A stretch of DNA of 64,000 nucleotides from Isochrysis galbana (GCA_018136815.1 CM030940.1:3722833-3786832); one strand, 5' to 3'. Counted from the stretch's first letter, positions 19,538 to 30,226 are shown. Program-made: numbers and translations. Notes: generated from the sequence alone by a model not told the origin.

Positions 19538-19612
19538 AAGTCTGTCGTTTGCCAACACAACACGAGGATAGCAGGATAGCGCGCGCCGGTGGGGGGGGGG
19601 GGGTATTTAAAA

Positions 19613-19712
19613 NNNNNNNNNNNNNNNNNNNNNNNNNNNNNNNNNNNNNNNNNNNNNNNNNNNNNNNNNNNNNNNNNNNNNNNNNNNNNNNNNNNNNNNN
19701 NNNNNNNNNNNN
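19613..19712. other. Assembly gap (100 N)
   Basis: A run of exactly 100 unknown bases, a conventional scaffold-gap placeholder. A G-run lies just before it. The MORN gene starts immediately after it. Confidence 0.95.
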
Positions 19713-19727
19713 GGGCGGGGTCAGAAG

Positions 19728-20921
19728 ATGCTGTCGGACGGGGCAGTCATGTCAGGCAACTGGAAAGGGGGGGTTCCGCACGAGTGTCGCGGGACGACAA
19801 TTCTCGAAGGCGGCCATCGCTTCGTGGGATCCATACGATGGGGCAAGGCCGAGGGGCGCGGATCCATACGATATGCCAACGGTGCACGATACGAGGGCGG
19901 CTTCCGCGCGGGCCTGCCGGCAATCGACGGTGTCTGCGTCGAGGCTGATGGGACGCGGTACGAGGGCGAGTGGGCCGATGGCTTTCGCCATGGCCGTGGT
20001 GTGATGTGCTTCCCCGGGGGAGATCGGATTTCTGCGGACTGGGTGCGCGGCGAGAGGGTCCCCGGCAAGGGTGCCGGGGGCCGAGGAACGGCGGCCTCAA
20101 GGTACGCCACCGACACCTTCATTTCGCGGCGGGGTGCGAGTGAGACGGATTTGTTGCGACAAGCAGCAGTTGCCTTGACACCTGAGCGCCTCGCCATGGG
20201 CAGTGAGGCGGCCGAACTCAGAGAACTTCCGCCGCCGCGAATCGCTCCACAATCTATCGAAGATACCACTGTATCGACGAGGAGTGCTAGGCATCCACCG
20301 CCCCATCGCGAGGTGCTCGCGGCAGCTGCTGAGCAGCGTGTAGAGCTGCAAGAACGACTCGGCACCCCTCTTACTCCCGTAGCGGAAGAACTGACCCCTG
20401 TAGATATTCCGGGGACAGCGCCACTACTACAAGACGATGCACAAGTCTCCTCAAATGATGTAGCTGGTACCATTGTGGCGCGTCCAAACTTCGCCCGCCC
20501 ATTGGCGCCAGCAATCAGCATGGGAATCGGAGGAGTACAAGGCGCGAGCAATCGGCGCATGAGCGAGACCATCATCGTGCGGGACTCCGCCGAAGCATCC
20601 GACCAAATCGGAATGCTGGCGGTTCAGGGCTCAAACCCCCCCGCTCGACGCGCACCGACGCCATGGAGCGAGAAATTGTCCAGCGCCGACGAGCCGCTTG
20701 CTGTGCGGTCGGAGGCTCCGGCGGTGTCCTCAACTTGCCCGTCGAGACTGCCGACAATGCCGGGTGATTTGCCGGAGATCCTGACATCGAGCAGCGATGG
20801 AAAGCTTGGCGCCCTTACCGAGACTCTCGAGTCGATCACGCCTGACGTGCTGCTCGAGAAGGCCGGGACGCTCTCTGTCGAGGAACTCACCCGGATGTGC
20901 TTAGAGGCATGCCGCGGGTAG
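19728..20921 (+). CDS. MORN-repeat protein (5' end may lie in the gap)
   Basis: The frame is 397 residues from the ATG at 19728 and is open back to the N gap, so the true start may be lost. Residues 5-110 hold about four MORN units of the form G..Y.G.W..G..HG.G: GAVMSGNWKGG, HRFVGSIRWGKAEGRGSIRYANG, ARYEGGFRAG, TRYEGEWADGFRHGRGVMCFPGG. Such repeats form beta-hairpin solenoids that bind lipids or act as scaffolds. The rest is Ser/Pro/Glu-rich and likely disordered, ending in an amphipathic helix (LEKAGTLSVEELTRMCLEAC). I see no kinase or SET domain, so this is a scaffold-type MORN protein of unknown partner. Confidence 0.75.
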   Translation: MLSDGAVMSGNWKGGVPHECRGTTILEGGHRFVGSIRWGKAEGRGSIRYANGARYEGGFRAGLPAIDGVCVEADGTRYEGEWADGFRHGRGVMCFPGGDRISADWVRGERVPGKGAGGRGTAASRYATDTFISRRGASETDLLRQAAVALTPERLAMGSEAAELRELPPPRIAPQSIEDTTVSTRSARHPPPHREVLAAAAEQRVELQERLGTPLTPVAEELTPVDIPGTAPLLQDDAQVSSNDVAGTIVARPNFARPLAPAISMGIGGVQGASNRRMSETIIVRDSAEASDQIGMLAVQGSNPPARRAPTPWSEKLSSADEPLAVRSEAPAVSSTCPSRLPTMPGDLPEILTSSSDGKLGALTETLESITPDVLLEKAGTLSVEELTRMCLEACRG

Positions 20922-21929
20922 GCAATACTCAACACATCACGAACTAGGTGCTGGCGCTGCGGCCTGCAATGTGGTAATGCACTGGTGGTGCGGGCTAGGA
21001 CACATTGCATGCGCTTCATCCTTACTCCTTTCATCTTATATCGACCTAGGTCGGACCCATGCCCATGCTAGAGGCGGCTGATAGCATCACCCCAAATAAT
21101 AGAGACCAACAAGTCTAAATAAATAAAATAATTAATGTTATATCCTAGCCAACCCCACTAGCTACTTGGACACAACTTTTCCGTCCCGGAATCCCGCCAT
21201 GCCTGACGAGCCAGGTGTCCGAGTGCTACCGGGGGGAGGGGGCACTGCCCCCTCCCCTCGATATTTGTCCTCCCCCCAGTGCACGCACCGACCCCGCGCA
21301 CCCCAGCACGTCCTCTCCTCGAGTCCACGCTGGGGGAAAACCCCTTTCGGGTAAAAGCAACGCGGGGGGGGGGGGGGGGGCACTCGTGAATAGGGGCCCA
21401 GGAGCGCTAATCTCTCCTCGCCGAAGCGAGTGGCCGCGGCGAGCCGCGGCCCTTCCCTCCTGGCTCTGGCGCCCCCGCCTTCTCTTACCCAAACGGGGCG
21501 AGAAGACACGTTTCTGCCGGAGGGGAGAGCTGCCGCTCCCCCCTCCCCTCCCTCTTCCCTTTTCCTCCTCTCTTCCCTGCGGCGGGGGCCCATGGCGCGC
21601 GCCTGCGGCCCCTCTTCAGGTCCCCAGGAGGCCGGCAGGGGCCAGGGAGCGCAGCTCAGGGGGCATGTGAGGCTGGGGCATGGCCCTGGCCCCTCCTGCC
21701 TCTCCCTCGCTGGCCCTCGAGCCCCTGCCAGTCGACTGGAGCTGGCTGGGGGGTCCTGATCAGGGGGGCCCAGGGGGAGGAGGGGCTGGTCAGAGGGATG
21801 GGCAGGCCACTTGGTTGCGAAAAACGGCGGCTATTGCGACTGGTAGTTGCTAGTTGCTAGATCGCCGACAGAGATGTCGGCGATCAGGCGCGGCACGTGC
21901 AGAGCAGCCCTTACAGATAAAAAGCAAAA
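20922..21929. other. Intergenic with family-B body fragment
   Basis: No gene is supported. G/C runs occur at 21363-21380. Positions 21590-21770 contain the pyrimidine-rich body shared with families A and B (GGGCATGTGAGGCTGGGGC, CTGCCTCTCCCTCGCTGGC), but leader and tail are missing. An inverted pair, CGCCGACA/TGTCGGCG, lies at 21862-21882. Confidence 0.5.
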
Positions 21930-22120
21930 AAACACTTCTCAATATTCTCGCCGCGCGCGCGACTGCGCACCCTTATTGTGCTGCCACGCCCGCTACTCTC
22001 ATCTCCCCTCCACCTGCCTTGCGGCTCGTCCCTCGTGCACTACCTAGGGGTTGGGTGTTTGGGGTTTCCTGTAGCAGGCGGTGTGTTCCGATCCCCGATA
22101 GGTTGTCCACTCCTTCCGCC
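21912..22120 (-). repeat. Family J repeat, copy 1
   Basis: On the minus strand it ends GTCGCGCGCGCGGCGAGAAT, ATTGAGAAGTGTTTTTTTG. Upstream it carries a CACGAGGGACGAGCCGCAAG segment and GGCAGGTGGAGG. A copy on the plus strand lies at 24725-24940. The end resembles the family-B hairpin tail, although the body differs. Confidence 0.6.
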
Positions 22121-22289
22121 TGCGCCATCGGGCTATCGGTTTCCATGTTTCCTTGTTGAGTCCGTGAGGTGGGCGGTTAAATCGCGGGGAGTTCTGAGGG
22201 CGGGGTCAGCTAGGCGGGTGAGACGTGGGACGCGGCTTCGTGTTGTGCGCGGTTAGGCGAGTCTATCCATTATGCGGAGCGCTTGCGCT

Positions 22290-22480
22290 ACCGTGTCGCA
22301 TCCAGAGTATTTTATATACTCTATGCGGATGCGGTGTCTCCATCATGCGTTGTGTGAAGAAAATTGAGTGAGTTTTGTTTTCACCAGTGAGTTGTCTCGA
22401 AGTCTCGAAGCTCCGCCGCATTGCACGCCGAATTTGTTTGGTTGTCCTTACTTGTTTCATTGGTTTGTTTGTGCGAAGTT
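22290..22480 (+). repeat. Family E repeat, copy 1 (nested hairpin)
   Basis: GTCGCATCCAGAGTATTT... can fold as two stacked stems: GCATCC with GGATGC, and inside it GAGTAT with ATACTC. It is followed by GTGTGAAGAAAATTGAGTGAG and a GCATTGCACGCCG, TTTGTTTGG segment. A second copy with a shorter loop lies at 32744-32945. Confidence 0.65.
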
Positions 22481-22803
22481 GCGTTAGTTTTCGGAGTTTT
22501 CTTGTTGGTGAGTGAGTGATGGGGTGGTGTCTCGTGGGCCCTCGTCGCGATGTAGCGCGCCCTTCCCCCCCCTCTCTCAAGACTTCTCTTCACTCTGTGC
22601 CCCTAGCCCTAGCTTGCCCCATTGAGACTTGCCACAATCAAGCATCCGCTTGATTCGACAGTTTGAAGACATCCCTCACTCAATCGCACGGCCTCGCTTG
22701 CACTCCGCGCGCGCGCGCCATGCCCACCCATCCCTCATGTGGTTGCTTGCAGCCCGCTTGTTTGCCCGCATGACACATACGCCCGCTTGCCCAAGGGAGT
22801 GAG

Positions 22804-23829
22804 CTATGCTCTCGCCCATGGTGCTGAGTGTGGTTGCCTCACCATTCCTCGCCATTCCCTCGCCTCTCGCCTCGCCTCCGCCTCGCCATATCTTCGCTTC
22901 CCACCCGTCTTTCCACCATTCTCCCATTTTGTGTCTGCCCGTTGCACTTGAGCGTCCGTTGATGAGGAGCCTTTCTTGTTGATTTTCTCGTCGATCGAAT
23001 CCACCTTGATGTTGACTGAGATGTCGGTCTGATTGATACGAAGCGTAGTGATGTCGCCGTAGCGCTCCTTGAATTGTTGTACGCAGTCCTCGTTCACGGC
23101 TATGTGCCATGGCCCGCGGATGGAGCGGGCCCAAAAGTCCGGCTCCGGGTCTACTCCTTCGAGCTCCAGTAGGAGCTCTACGATCGCAGCGTAGACGGTG
23201 GCGTCCAAGAAGGTGTAGTCCCCCTCTTGGTGGAAAGATAGTTCGAAGTTGGCGTCTGACTCGAAGTTGCCTTGCTCTTCGTCCGAGAGTGGCTCCTGAG
23301 CGGCAGGGACGAGCGGGGGTGGTGAGGCTGTGGCTTGGTCCGAAGGTGTGGTTGGCAGGGAGAGATGGCATGCGTCCAAGGGCGCATCATGGTTCTTGTT
23401 CCTGGGTGGGGTTGTGAGTTGTTGTGCTGCTGGGTCTGTCTTCTGATTCGTGTTGATCCTGTTGTTAGTGTTGTGCCCATAAGGGCCACCCGGTCTCGGG
23501 TCGCGCTGCCGAGGTAGCGCGGCCGTCCCCAGGGTGGGAGAGGCCTCTGCCATAAGCATAAGGCATGCCTGGTGGATGGGTGTCCCTTCTTGTCTGGTGC
23601 TGATGTGGTGCTTGTCACAGTCTGTGACCCACCATGGGGTGGGCCAGCATGGCTGCCTTCCTTTTTGTGGCCGGGGCCACGGGCCGTGCGGCGCGACCGG
23701 GGTCGCGCTCACCTGCTCGGCCTCTGCGGGCGGACGCGGTCGCTTTGCCTGCGACAGCTCCATGGGTACTGTGGGGGCTCTCGCGGCGGGGGGCCCGAAG
23801 GAGAGGTGGGGAGCGGCGGCGCGCTCCAT
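22804..23829 (-). CDS. MERAA-family mobile-element ORF (longest copy)
   Basis: From the ATG at 23829 the frame is open for 341 residues. The leader AACTAACTTTATTGTTGG lies 7-25 bp upstream. The N-terminus (HLSFGPPAARAPTVPMEL, QAKRPRPPAEAEQVSATPV, APHGPWPRPQ) is the part shared with four other loci. The block HQACLMLMAEASPTLG is shared with 56640. The middle is Asn/Gln/Pro-rich. The C-terminal half has a folded look (FELSFHQEGDYTFLDATVYA, AIVELLLELEGVDPEPDFW, GPWHIAVNEDCVQQFKERYG, ITTLRINQTDISVNIKVDSI) ending in a basic tail. No known domain is recognised. It could be the ORF1-type protein of a retroelement. No reverse transcriptase or nuclease is next to it. Confidence 0.5.
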   Translation of the reverse strand: MERAAAPHLSFGPPAARAPTVPMELSQAKRPRPPAEAEQVSATPVAPHGPWPRPQKGRQPCWPTPWWVTDCDKHHISTRQEGTPIHQACLMLMAEASPTLGTAALPRQRDPRPGGPYGHNTNNRINTNQKTDPAAQQLTTPPRNKNHDAPLDACHLSLPTTPSDQATASPPPLVPAAQEPLSDEEQGNFESDANFELSFHQEGDYTFLDATVYAAIVELLLELEGVDPEPDFWARSIRGPWHIAVNEDCVQQFKERYGDITTLRINQTDISVNIKVDSIDEKINKKGSSSTDAQVQRADTKWENGGKTGGKRRYGEAEARREAREWRGMVRQPHSAPWARA

Positions 23830-23846
23830 GGCGACCAACAATAAAG

Positions 23847-24240
23847 TTAGTTGCAAGCAAACCGCGACCCCAAATCACCGATAACCCAAACACGTCGCGA
23901 GAAAGACGGCAAGAGAGAGAGCACTGTCAGACAGAGGAGGGCCGCGAGGGCAGCCTCAACGCGGAGGCTTGTCAGCCACGCGTGGACGGCCGCGTCGGTG
24001 AGCTGGTCCTGGTTCTCGATGCCGAGTTCGAGTGAGGGCGAATCCTGCGAGGGGCGGGTCGGGATGGTCAGGGCGGGGTTTGCGGCAGCCAGGGTAGCCG
24101 CGTGCGCGCGCTGTGAGGAGCTGGGTGGGCTGCGCGGGCCATGATGCCAGAGGGTCAGGGGGTGGTCGGACTGTCGGCAGCCCGACACGGCGCTGCATCG
24201 GGCGGGAATCAAATGCCGAATGTAGCTTAGATATAAAGGA
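23847..24240 (-). pseudogene. ORF family H fragment, copy 2
   Basis: Upstream of the MERAA leader on the same strand, the frame reads ALTIPTRPSQDSPSLELGIE, NQDQLTDAAVHAWLTSL, RVEAALAALLCLTV, then diverges and ends at a TAA inside the leader (GC AAC TAA). The HAWLTSL block matches 18402-18478 and the DSP.L..E.E.QD block matches 33700-33790. The 5' end is undefined. Confidence 0.45.
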
Positions 24241-24537
24241 ATCGATCCCCCCGCGGGCGCGACCGCCAATTCTTTACGGGTAGAGCGTGAGCGCGCGTGA
24301 CGGAGGGGGGGGGAGGGGGGGAGAATCGCACCATTTCCTGGCTAAGATTTTCGTGGCGGCAGGTGGCCCCCCCTGAAGGTTTTTTATTGGGCCTCGCGCC
24401 ACGGTCAAAAAATGCAGCCCAACCCTTACTAGTAGTTAAAAAGCCCCTGTTTGACCGCCCTAATTGCCCGAAAGCCGAAAGGAGGAAACCTGGAATCTAG
24501 ACCTGACAAACAGGCGCTAGAAGGAACGAAACGAGAA
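24241..24537. other. Intergenic with solo inverted terminus
   Basis: At 24437-24462 the sequence TTAAAAAGCCCCTGTTTGACCGCCCT repeats (one extra C) the terminus of the element at 33298-35354. No partner end is seen nearby, so this is a lone or truncated end. No gene. Confidence 0.45.
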
Positions 24538-24668
24538 CCCGAATTCTAGGCCGCTAGGGACGAACCCTAACAACCTAGATATGCCTGAGCTTCACCGTGT
24601 GGCCGCACGGCGAAGGACCTGGAAATAAGAACCTGGAAATCGCATCATCTAGGATGAATGCGACAACA
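24538..24668 (+). repeat. Family F repeat, copy 2
   Basis: Matches 14905-15062 nearly base for base, including the CCGTGTGGCCGCACGG hairpin and the TCTAGGATGAATGCGACAA end, here followed by CACAACACACAACACA. Confidence 0.7.
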
Positions 24669-24714
24669 CACAACACACAACACAGCCACTTGTCCCCCTA
24701 ATTCAAAATAAGGA

Positions 24715-24940
24715 TGACGCAAAAACCGATAGCCCGATGGCGCAGGAGGAAGTAGAGGAAAAACCATCGGGGATCGGAACACGCCGCCTGCTCCATGAAA
24801 CCCCATACACCCAGCCCCTAGGTAGCGCACGAGGGACGGGCCGCAAGGCAGGTGGAGGGGGGGCGAGAGTAGCGGGCGTGACTGCATAGTTATAGTGCAG
24901 AGTCGCGCGTGCGGCGAGAATATTAAGAAGTTGTTTTTTA
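24715..24940 (+). repeat. Family J repeat, copy 2
   Basis: Reverse-oriented relative of 21912-22120: GATCGGAACACGCCGCCTGC, CCCCTAGGTAGCGCACGAGG, GGGCCGCAAGGCAGGTGGAG, ending GTCGCGCGTGCGGCGAGAAT, ATTAAGAAGTTGTTTTTTACG. Confidence 0.6.
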
Positions 24941-25812
24941 CGTTGTGCTAACGTGGTATCGTCTCCGACCCTAGATGTGAAACACGGCAGGGGGGGCCTC
25001 CAAACACAGCAAATACGGCCTGTTTTTGGCTTTTCTAGAAACACGGGAACCTCGCAAACACGGCATGCTGCTAGGGAGGGCGTTAGAAACACGGTGAAAA
25101 CGGGCTGTTTTTGGCCTCTGTACAAACACGGTAAACCCGTGTTTACCATGTAGGTCACCGACTCGTTGCGCTAGCTAGCCTCCAATGGTGACTCTGATCT
25201 ACACCGCTCTTCTCACAGTCACTGGGCCCAATAGCCCAATTATAGGCTGGGCCAATCCTGACAGCTGACAGCCTGCCGTATGCCATCATCCCCCGCTGCC
25301 CCCCCCCCCCTCCTTCTCTGCCTTTTCCGCCTCCCCCCCCCCCCCCCCCCCCCCCCTTCCCCCCTTCCCCCCCAGCGGCTCTCCTCCTCCTCGTGTCAAG
25401 AATATAGTATGAGACGCTACTACTACTCTCCTCCTCCTCTCTCTCTCCTGTACTTTGTACTCGTACTCCCCCTCTCCAACCCATCGGGCCCTCTCCCTGC
25501 ATCCTCTCTCCCCATAAGAAGACACATAAAAAGAGAGATGCTCCCCCCCCCGCGCGCCCTTCCTCTTCCCCCCCCTCCCCACCCACCCCCCCTCTCTCAT
25601 CTTCTTTTCATTACCTCCCCCGCTCCCTCTCTCTTCTTTTCATTGCCTCCCCCGCCCCACCCTCTCTCTTCTTTTCATTGCCCCCCTCCCCCCCCGCGAG
25701 AGAGCGAGTGCGACAGGGGAGGAGACAACGAGGAGGAGCGACCTCGCACGCACGATGAGAGAGAGAGAGAGGGGAGGGGAGAGGAGGGGGAGAGGGGAGC
25801 GGGAAGAAGAAG

Positions 25813-25857
<45 letters not shown>

Positions 25858-25988
25858 CCTCGCCCATCGCTCTCCGCCGCCGCCCTGCCGACCCTCTCTC
25901 TCTCTCCCCTCCCTCCCAACCCAACCTTCCCCCCCCCTTTTCCTCCCCCCCCCGCCTCGACCACCCTTTCCCTTTGCCCCTGCCTCGG
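24941..25988. other. Intergenic; CT/GA low complexity and microsatellite
   Basis: Positions 24980-25150 contain several AAACACGG/CCGTGTTT repeats. Positions 25290-25760 are C/T-rich with long C runs. Positions 25815-25855 are a (GA)n microsatellite about 40 bp long. It leads into the start at 25989 and is probably promoter/5' UTR. Long frames here come from composition only. Confidence 0.5.
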
Positions 25989-27719
25989 ATGACGCTTCCC
26001 TTCCTCCTTGCGATTGCCGCGCTCTTCCCCGCCGAACGGCAGGCGCTCCGTGTGCCTCCACCCTTGCTCTCGGCCGCCGACGCCCGACAGCTGGGAGTGA
26101 GGCAGCTGGCGAGCGAGAAGGCGTATGGCGCGATGTCCGGCGTCGCGAGGAACCTCGCAAACGCCGGGCGCTCTAAACTCAGCCTCACCAAGCAGGGCGC
26201 GCCCGAGACGCAGATGCCGGTCGAGCTTGCGCTCGCTCGCCTTACGAAGGACATGAGCATGCTCGACCAGGCAGCTGACGCCAACATCGCAATAGCTCCC
26301 ACCTCCTTCTTCATCCTCTGCTCGACTGTGCTCATCGCCGGCGTCGCGCCGTACGCCTTCTCAGAGAAACTCGTCGAGGTGCTTGTACCGTCGATGTCGG
26401 CGCTCTCGGCGGCCATCGGGCTGTCTGCCGAGTACAACGGCAAGACAGAGGTCGCGCGCGGTAAGGAGGTGGCGGCTGTCACACTTCAGGCAGCCGCCGA
26501 GGCTGAGGAGTATCTCGCTCAAGCAGAGCGGGCCAAGGCTATCGTACCGCTCTGCGTTGGCGTGGCGACGTGCTTCTCCGCCTTTGCGCTGCTCGCGCCA
26601 GCGCTGGCGACCGAGCTTTCGCCCAAGTTTGGCGTCACCGTCATCACCGAGATATACCTGATCTGCCCCCTTATCGCCGTGCTGTCGGCGGCCGTCGCCG
26701 CGCTCGCGACGCAGGAGTCCATTTCCTTGTGTAGCTCCGCCATCGGACTGGGGGCACGCCGCTTCGCCTCCGCCGACGACGTCGGCCGCTCGTGGCTCTC
26801 GGCAACAGAACAAATCTCGCGCTCGACCATCAGGAATAAGGAGAAGTGGATCTCCTTTGCTATCTCGGTGCTCCCCGCTCCACTGCTCGCGCTCATCTAC
26901 CCAGGCTCGCTCGCGCCACGCGCCATCGTGGCCGCCGCGGCGGCGGCGGCACAGGCCGCCTATTCGCTCTCGCGGGTCGAGTACACGATCGCCCGCGCTG
27001 TCGACGCTGTAGCGCTCAAATCTCGCTGTGCCGCCATCTCAGACACCTATGCTAACCAGGGTGCGCGCGCGGGCGCTATCTTGCCCTTCACCTCGGCCCT
27101 GTCTGGCCTCTGCGCTGCGACGACAGTCGCCGTCGTCGAGCTCCTGCCCTTCATCCACTCGCCGCTGTTGCAGTCGGCGACGTGCATCGCCTTCCCAGGG
27201 ATCGGCGCGCTCATCGCCGCTGCAGCCTCCGTCTCCAAGGCGCGCTGCGAGGTGGACGCGCGTGCCGCCACTTCCGCCGCCACCCAAATCGCCGGTAGGA
27301 AGGATAACGACGAGTTCAACGAGCTCTCGCCGATGCAGACGGTCATTGAGCTCGTGCGCTCGCTAGTGCGCCCAAGCGCACAGCGCCTCTCCTCCTGGTG
27401 GAAACGAGCGCGCTGGCGCTTCTTCACCACAGAGAAGAAGCTGCGCCTTGCCCGCGAGGATCTTGAGTGGCGATTTGAGCGCTATGACGGCGACCGCGAC
27501 GGCCGGCTAAATGCGCAGGAGCTCTCCCAGGTGATCGCCACTATCACCGAGGACCGCGAGCGCGCGGACCGCGTGCGGCGCGAGACGGCAGCCGTCGTGG
27601 GGTCGGATGGGGCGGTTTCCTTCGCGCAGTTCCGAGTCATTATGGATGCCGAGTGGCGACGGTACGGACCGCCCTCGCAGTTGCAAGCACGCAGACTCCG
27701 GAGCAGGATGACCAACTGA
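25989..27719 (+). CDS. Multi-pass membrane protein with C-terminal EF-hand, possibly organelle-targeted
   Basis: The chosen ATG at 25989 gives 576 residues beginning with a hydrophobic signal-like segment (MTLPFLLAIAALFPAERQAL). An upstream frame through the (GA)n tract encodes only low complexity. The mature part has repeated hydrophobic blocks: SFFILCSTVLIAGVAPYAF, ALLAPALA, LICPLIAVLSAAVAALAT, ISFAISVLPAPLLALIYPG and IAFPGIGALIAAAAS. They are separated by Ala-rich helices (EVAAVTLQAAAEAEEYLAQA). Residues about 499-511 form a canonical EF-hand calcium loop (DGDRDGRLNAQE). A second, degenerate one (GSDGAVSF) follows. The signal-like start could be part of a bipartite plastid presequence. I cannot name the family. 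A calcium-responsive organellar membrane role is inference. Confidence 0.75.
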   Translation: MTLPFLLAIAALFPAERQALRVPPPLLSAADARQLGVRQLASEKAYGAMSGVARNLANAGRSKLSLTKQGAPETQMPVELALARLTKDMSMLDQAADANIAIAPTSFFILCSTVLIAGVAPYAFSEKLVEVLVPSMSALSAAIGLSAEYNGKTEVARGKEVAAVTLQAAAEAEEYLAQAERAKAIVPLCVGVATCFSAFALLAPALATELSPKFGVTVITEIYLICPLIAVLSAAVAALATQESISLCSSAIGLGARRFASADDVGRSWLSATEQISRSTIRNKEKWISFAISVLPAPLLALIYPGSLAPRAIVAAAAAAAQAAYSLSRVEYTIARAVDAVALKSRCAAISDTYANQGARAGAILPFTSALSGLCAATTVAVVELLPFIHSPLLQSATCIAFPGIGALIAAAASVSKARCEVDARAATSAATQIAGRKDNDEFNELSPMQTVIELVRSLVRPSAQRLSSWWKRARWRFFTTEKKLRLAREDLEWRFERYDGDRDGRLNAQELSQVIATITEDRERADRVRRETAAVVGSDGAVSFAQFRVIMDAEWRRYGPPSQLQARRLRSRMTN

Positions 27720-30226
27720 GGTAGCGATCGTGTGTGGCAGCTATAGCACGCGGCGTGCGTACGCACTGCTTGGTGCACTCGTGCACGCCTTGGAGCTAGC
27801 TCATAGCAGCATTGTGCTCGCCGTGGCCAAACCGGCTCGTGCCGTGAGTGCAAACATGCAGTGCGTTTTGGAGCCGAGCCAGAGCTGATATCCACTCCAG
27901 GCAGATGGGTGTGATATCGCGCTATTATTGCCCTCCGCCCACGGGTCCCACTGACCCGTAGGCGAGGAGTGGGACCAGCTAGCGACGACGGTGCAGCTTC
28001 TCCCGTGCAAGCGGGAAGGGGCGTACGCCAACGCTCGTTTCATGATAGCGTTGGTGGACGTCATGTTGCCCTAGCGCCCTCCCTCGTGCAGGTTTTTACT
28101 TTGATATCCGTGCCATTGCAAGCGGTGTATTCCACGTTCCTTCCATTCCCTGCAATCGCACCGCAAATTGTCCCTATGCCACGCATGCTTGATGGTCTTC
28201 CGCGATCGCACCTATCACAGGTGTGCGATGGCGCGTAGTCTCGCACATACGTCGAATGGCCCTTGGCATCTGACGGAAGCTGGCCTGGTGCACGTGTCGC
28301 TCGAACATTTTCCAGATGTAATATAGCAGGCGAGACAACGTGGCGGGTCGTGGGATGCCCGCCCGGGCCAGGCGTGCGCGCCGCGGGTGTGCGTGTACTG
28401 CCGCCCGCCTGGCCGTATGCCTTGCGAGATGTATGTGTAGATTTTTGTTGAGGCGTGCTTGTGCTAGATTTGGTTTCGTGCCTCGCGTGGAGATTTGTGC
28501 TACTTGCTCCTTGGGCGTCGGTCAAGCTTTCTCGTGTATAGGTGTGTCTCTCGGCCGTCTCGCAAATCATGCGCGCTTTCGTTGCTCATGCTTTTGCTTG
28601 TGCCGTTTGGCCGCCATTGCCACGCCCGCGACGCGCATTGCCGCGACCCACGCTGCGCGGACAGGCAGCAACCGCCGACTTGCTCTCGCGCGCTAGCGCG
28701 ACAACCCTGCGCTGCGTACGCGCACTATTCCTCCCTCTCCCTGTCCCATCCCGTTGCCTCTCCCCCGCGCGTGACATTTTCCCTCGGTGTCCCAAGAACG
28801 CTCAGCATCGCCGCTCGAGCGCCCCCCCGTGCCTCTCCCGTCTGCTCCTCGTCTCCGTCCTTGTGCTGCGACGCCCCATGTCGACCGAGAGTGTGCCCAC
28901 GGTCCCAGCCCCGTCCCCGTGTGCTCCTTCGCTCCCTGTTGTCTCCCCTCCCACGCTCCAAGTGAGCCATACATCCCATGTTACTTCTCACCTCCCACTC
29001 ACACCCAGTCGCACCACAGCCACAGCTCTACACAGCCCATCACAACCCCCACTTATAAAAGTAGGTTGAACTAGCTACATACTAGGTAAATATAGCGAAA
29101 GCCTTGTGCTTGTGCACCAGCACTAGAAAGCACTAACAACTATATAGTGATAGGGGGCTATGAAATATTAAATGATGTCTGAGGCCTCAGTTTAGTGCCA
29201 ATCTCGCCTGGCGACGCGGTGCAGCGGTGCAATACGAACCGATGGTGTATAGGCCGTTTGACAAAAAAATCACCTTTGAAGAGCTGCCATCTTTTGCTAT
29301 GACGCTTACCCTCCCCAAGCCCCAACCCAAGGGTCCCGACGTCATCGCCCTCATCCCGCACTCGCTCCTCCCCGTCGTTCCTTTGTCTCCGGTTTCCGGG
29401 GGTTAGAACCCATGTGCACTACTTTGGTAGGCCGTCTGACGACGGACGCGACGGCGGGTTGGGGTTGGTCACAATCCCGACCGATCGCCCCGAGCTCAAA
29501 GCGGCCCCGCTAGCGCTGGCGGCTGAGCGAGGTCTCAACTAATACGACCGCTGCGCACAGATGCGCAGATAACCATTCGGCACGCATGACCCGCCACAAC
29601 GCGTCGACGGCGCGCTCATCAACCCCGGCACCGCTCTCCTCTGCCAACGGCATGGCGCCCGGCGCCGTTGAAGCAGCAAAATCCTGCTAACACAGGAGGA
29701 GTGCCCCTTGCGCGAGCTGTGACTGTAAGCACTTGAGCACTCCAACGTCGTTGTCATAGTTACTCCATTTCCACTTCATTTCCCAAGGACATGCAGGAGC
29801 GTAAACAACGTGAGCGCGGAGGTTGAGAATTCGGTCACTCCCAGCTGCCTCCTACTCCTACTCCCACTCCCTGCGCGTTCTCTGGGTGCACTTGCTTGCG
29901 CTTGCGGCACGATTATAACAAGCCTACAACCAAGCAAAAATCGTTGTGATCATGGACCTTCATCTACACTGCAAATGGCAATTAATCAGGGCTTCATTCA
30001 TCGCATCTGGTTTACGTTAGCCTGGTTGCTCATCACGAATGCAACCATACAGCAAACGCCCCAAGACCTTGCGTGATGCTTGAGCTTGAGTTGGTGCCCG
30101 TTTGCCATGTCGTTCTTATTATCCATGTTGCTTCCTCGAGACGAGCAGATGCCCGCGCAGGCTGTGAGAGCTCCACCATCGTCAGGTACTAGCTGCGATA
30201 GAGATAATGTGGGCATCATGGCTTAG
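27720..30226. other. Long intergenic region, no convincing gene
   Basis: About 2.5 kb between the EF-hand gene and asnA. Frames at 28340-29070 are open on both strands but Ser/Pro/Arg-rich and lack domains. At 29047-29070, ACTTATAAAAGTAGGTTGAACTAG is a palindromic leader-like motif resembling 32944-32965. Nothing else is recognised. Confidence 0.45.

Noticed and set aside
25755-25988. Upstream extension of the EF-hand gene through the (GA)n tract
   Set aside because: The added 78 codons are Arg/Glu repeat from a microsatellite; the ATG at 25989 starts a signal-like peptide.
28340-29069. Overlapping open frames of 118-175 codons
   Set aside because: Open on both strands, Ser/Pro/Arg-rich, no domain or plausible splice structure.
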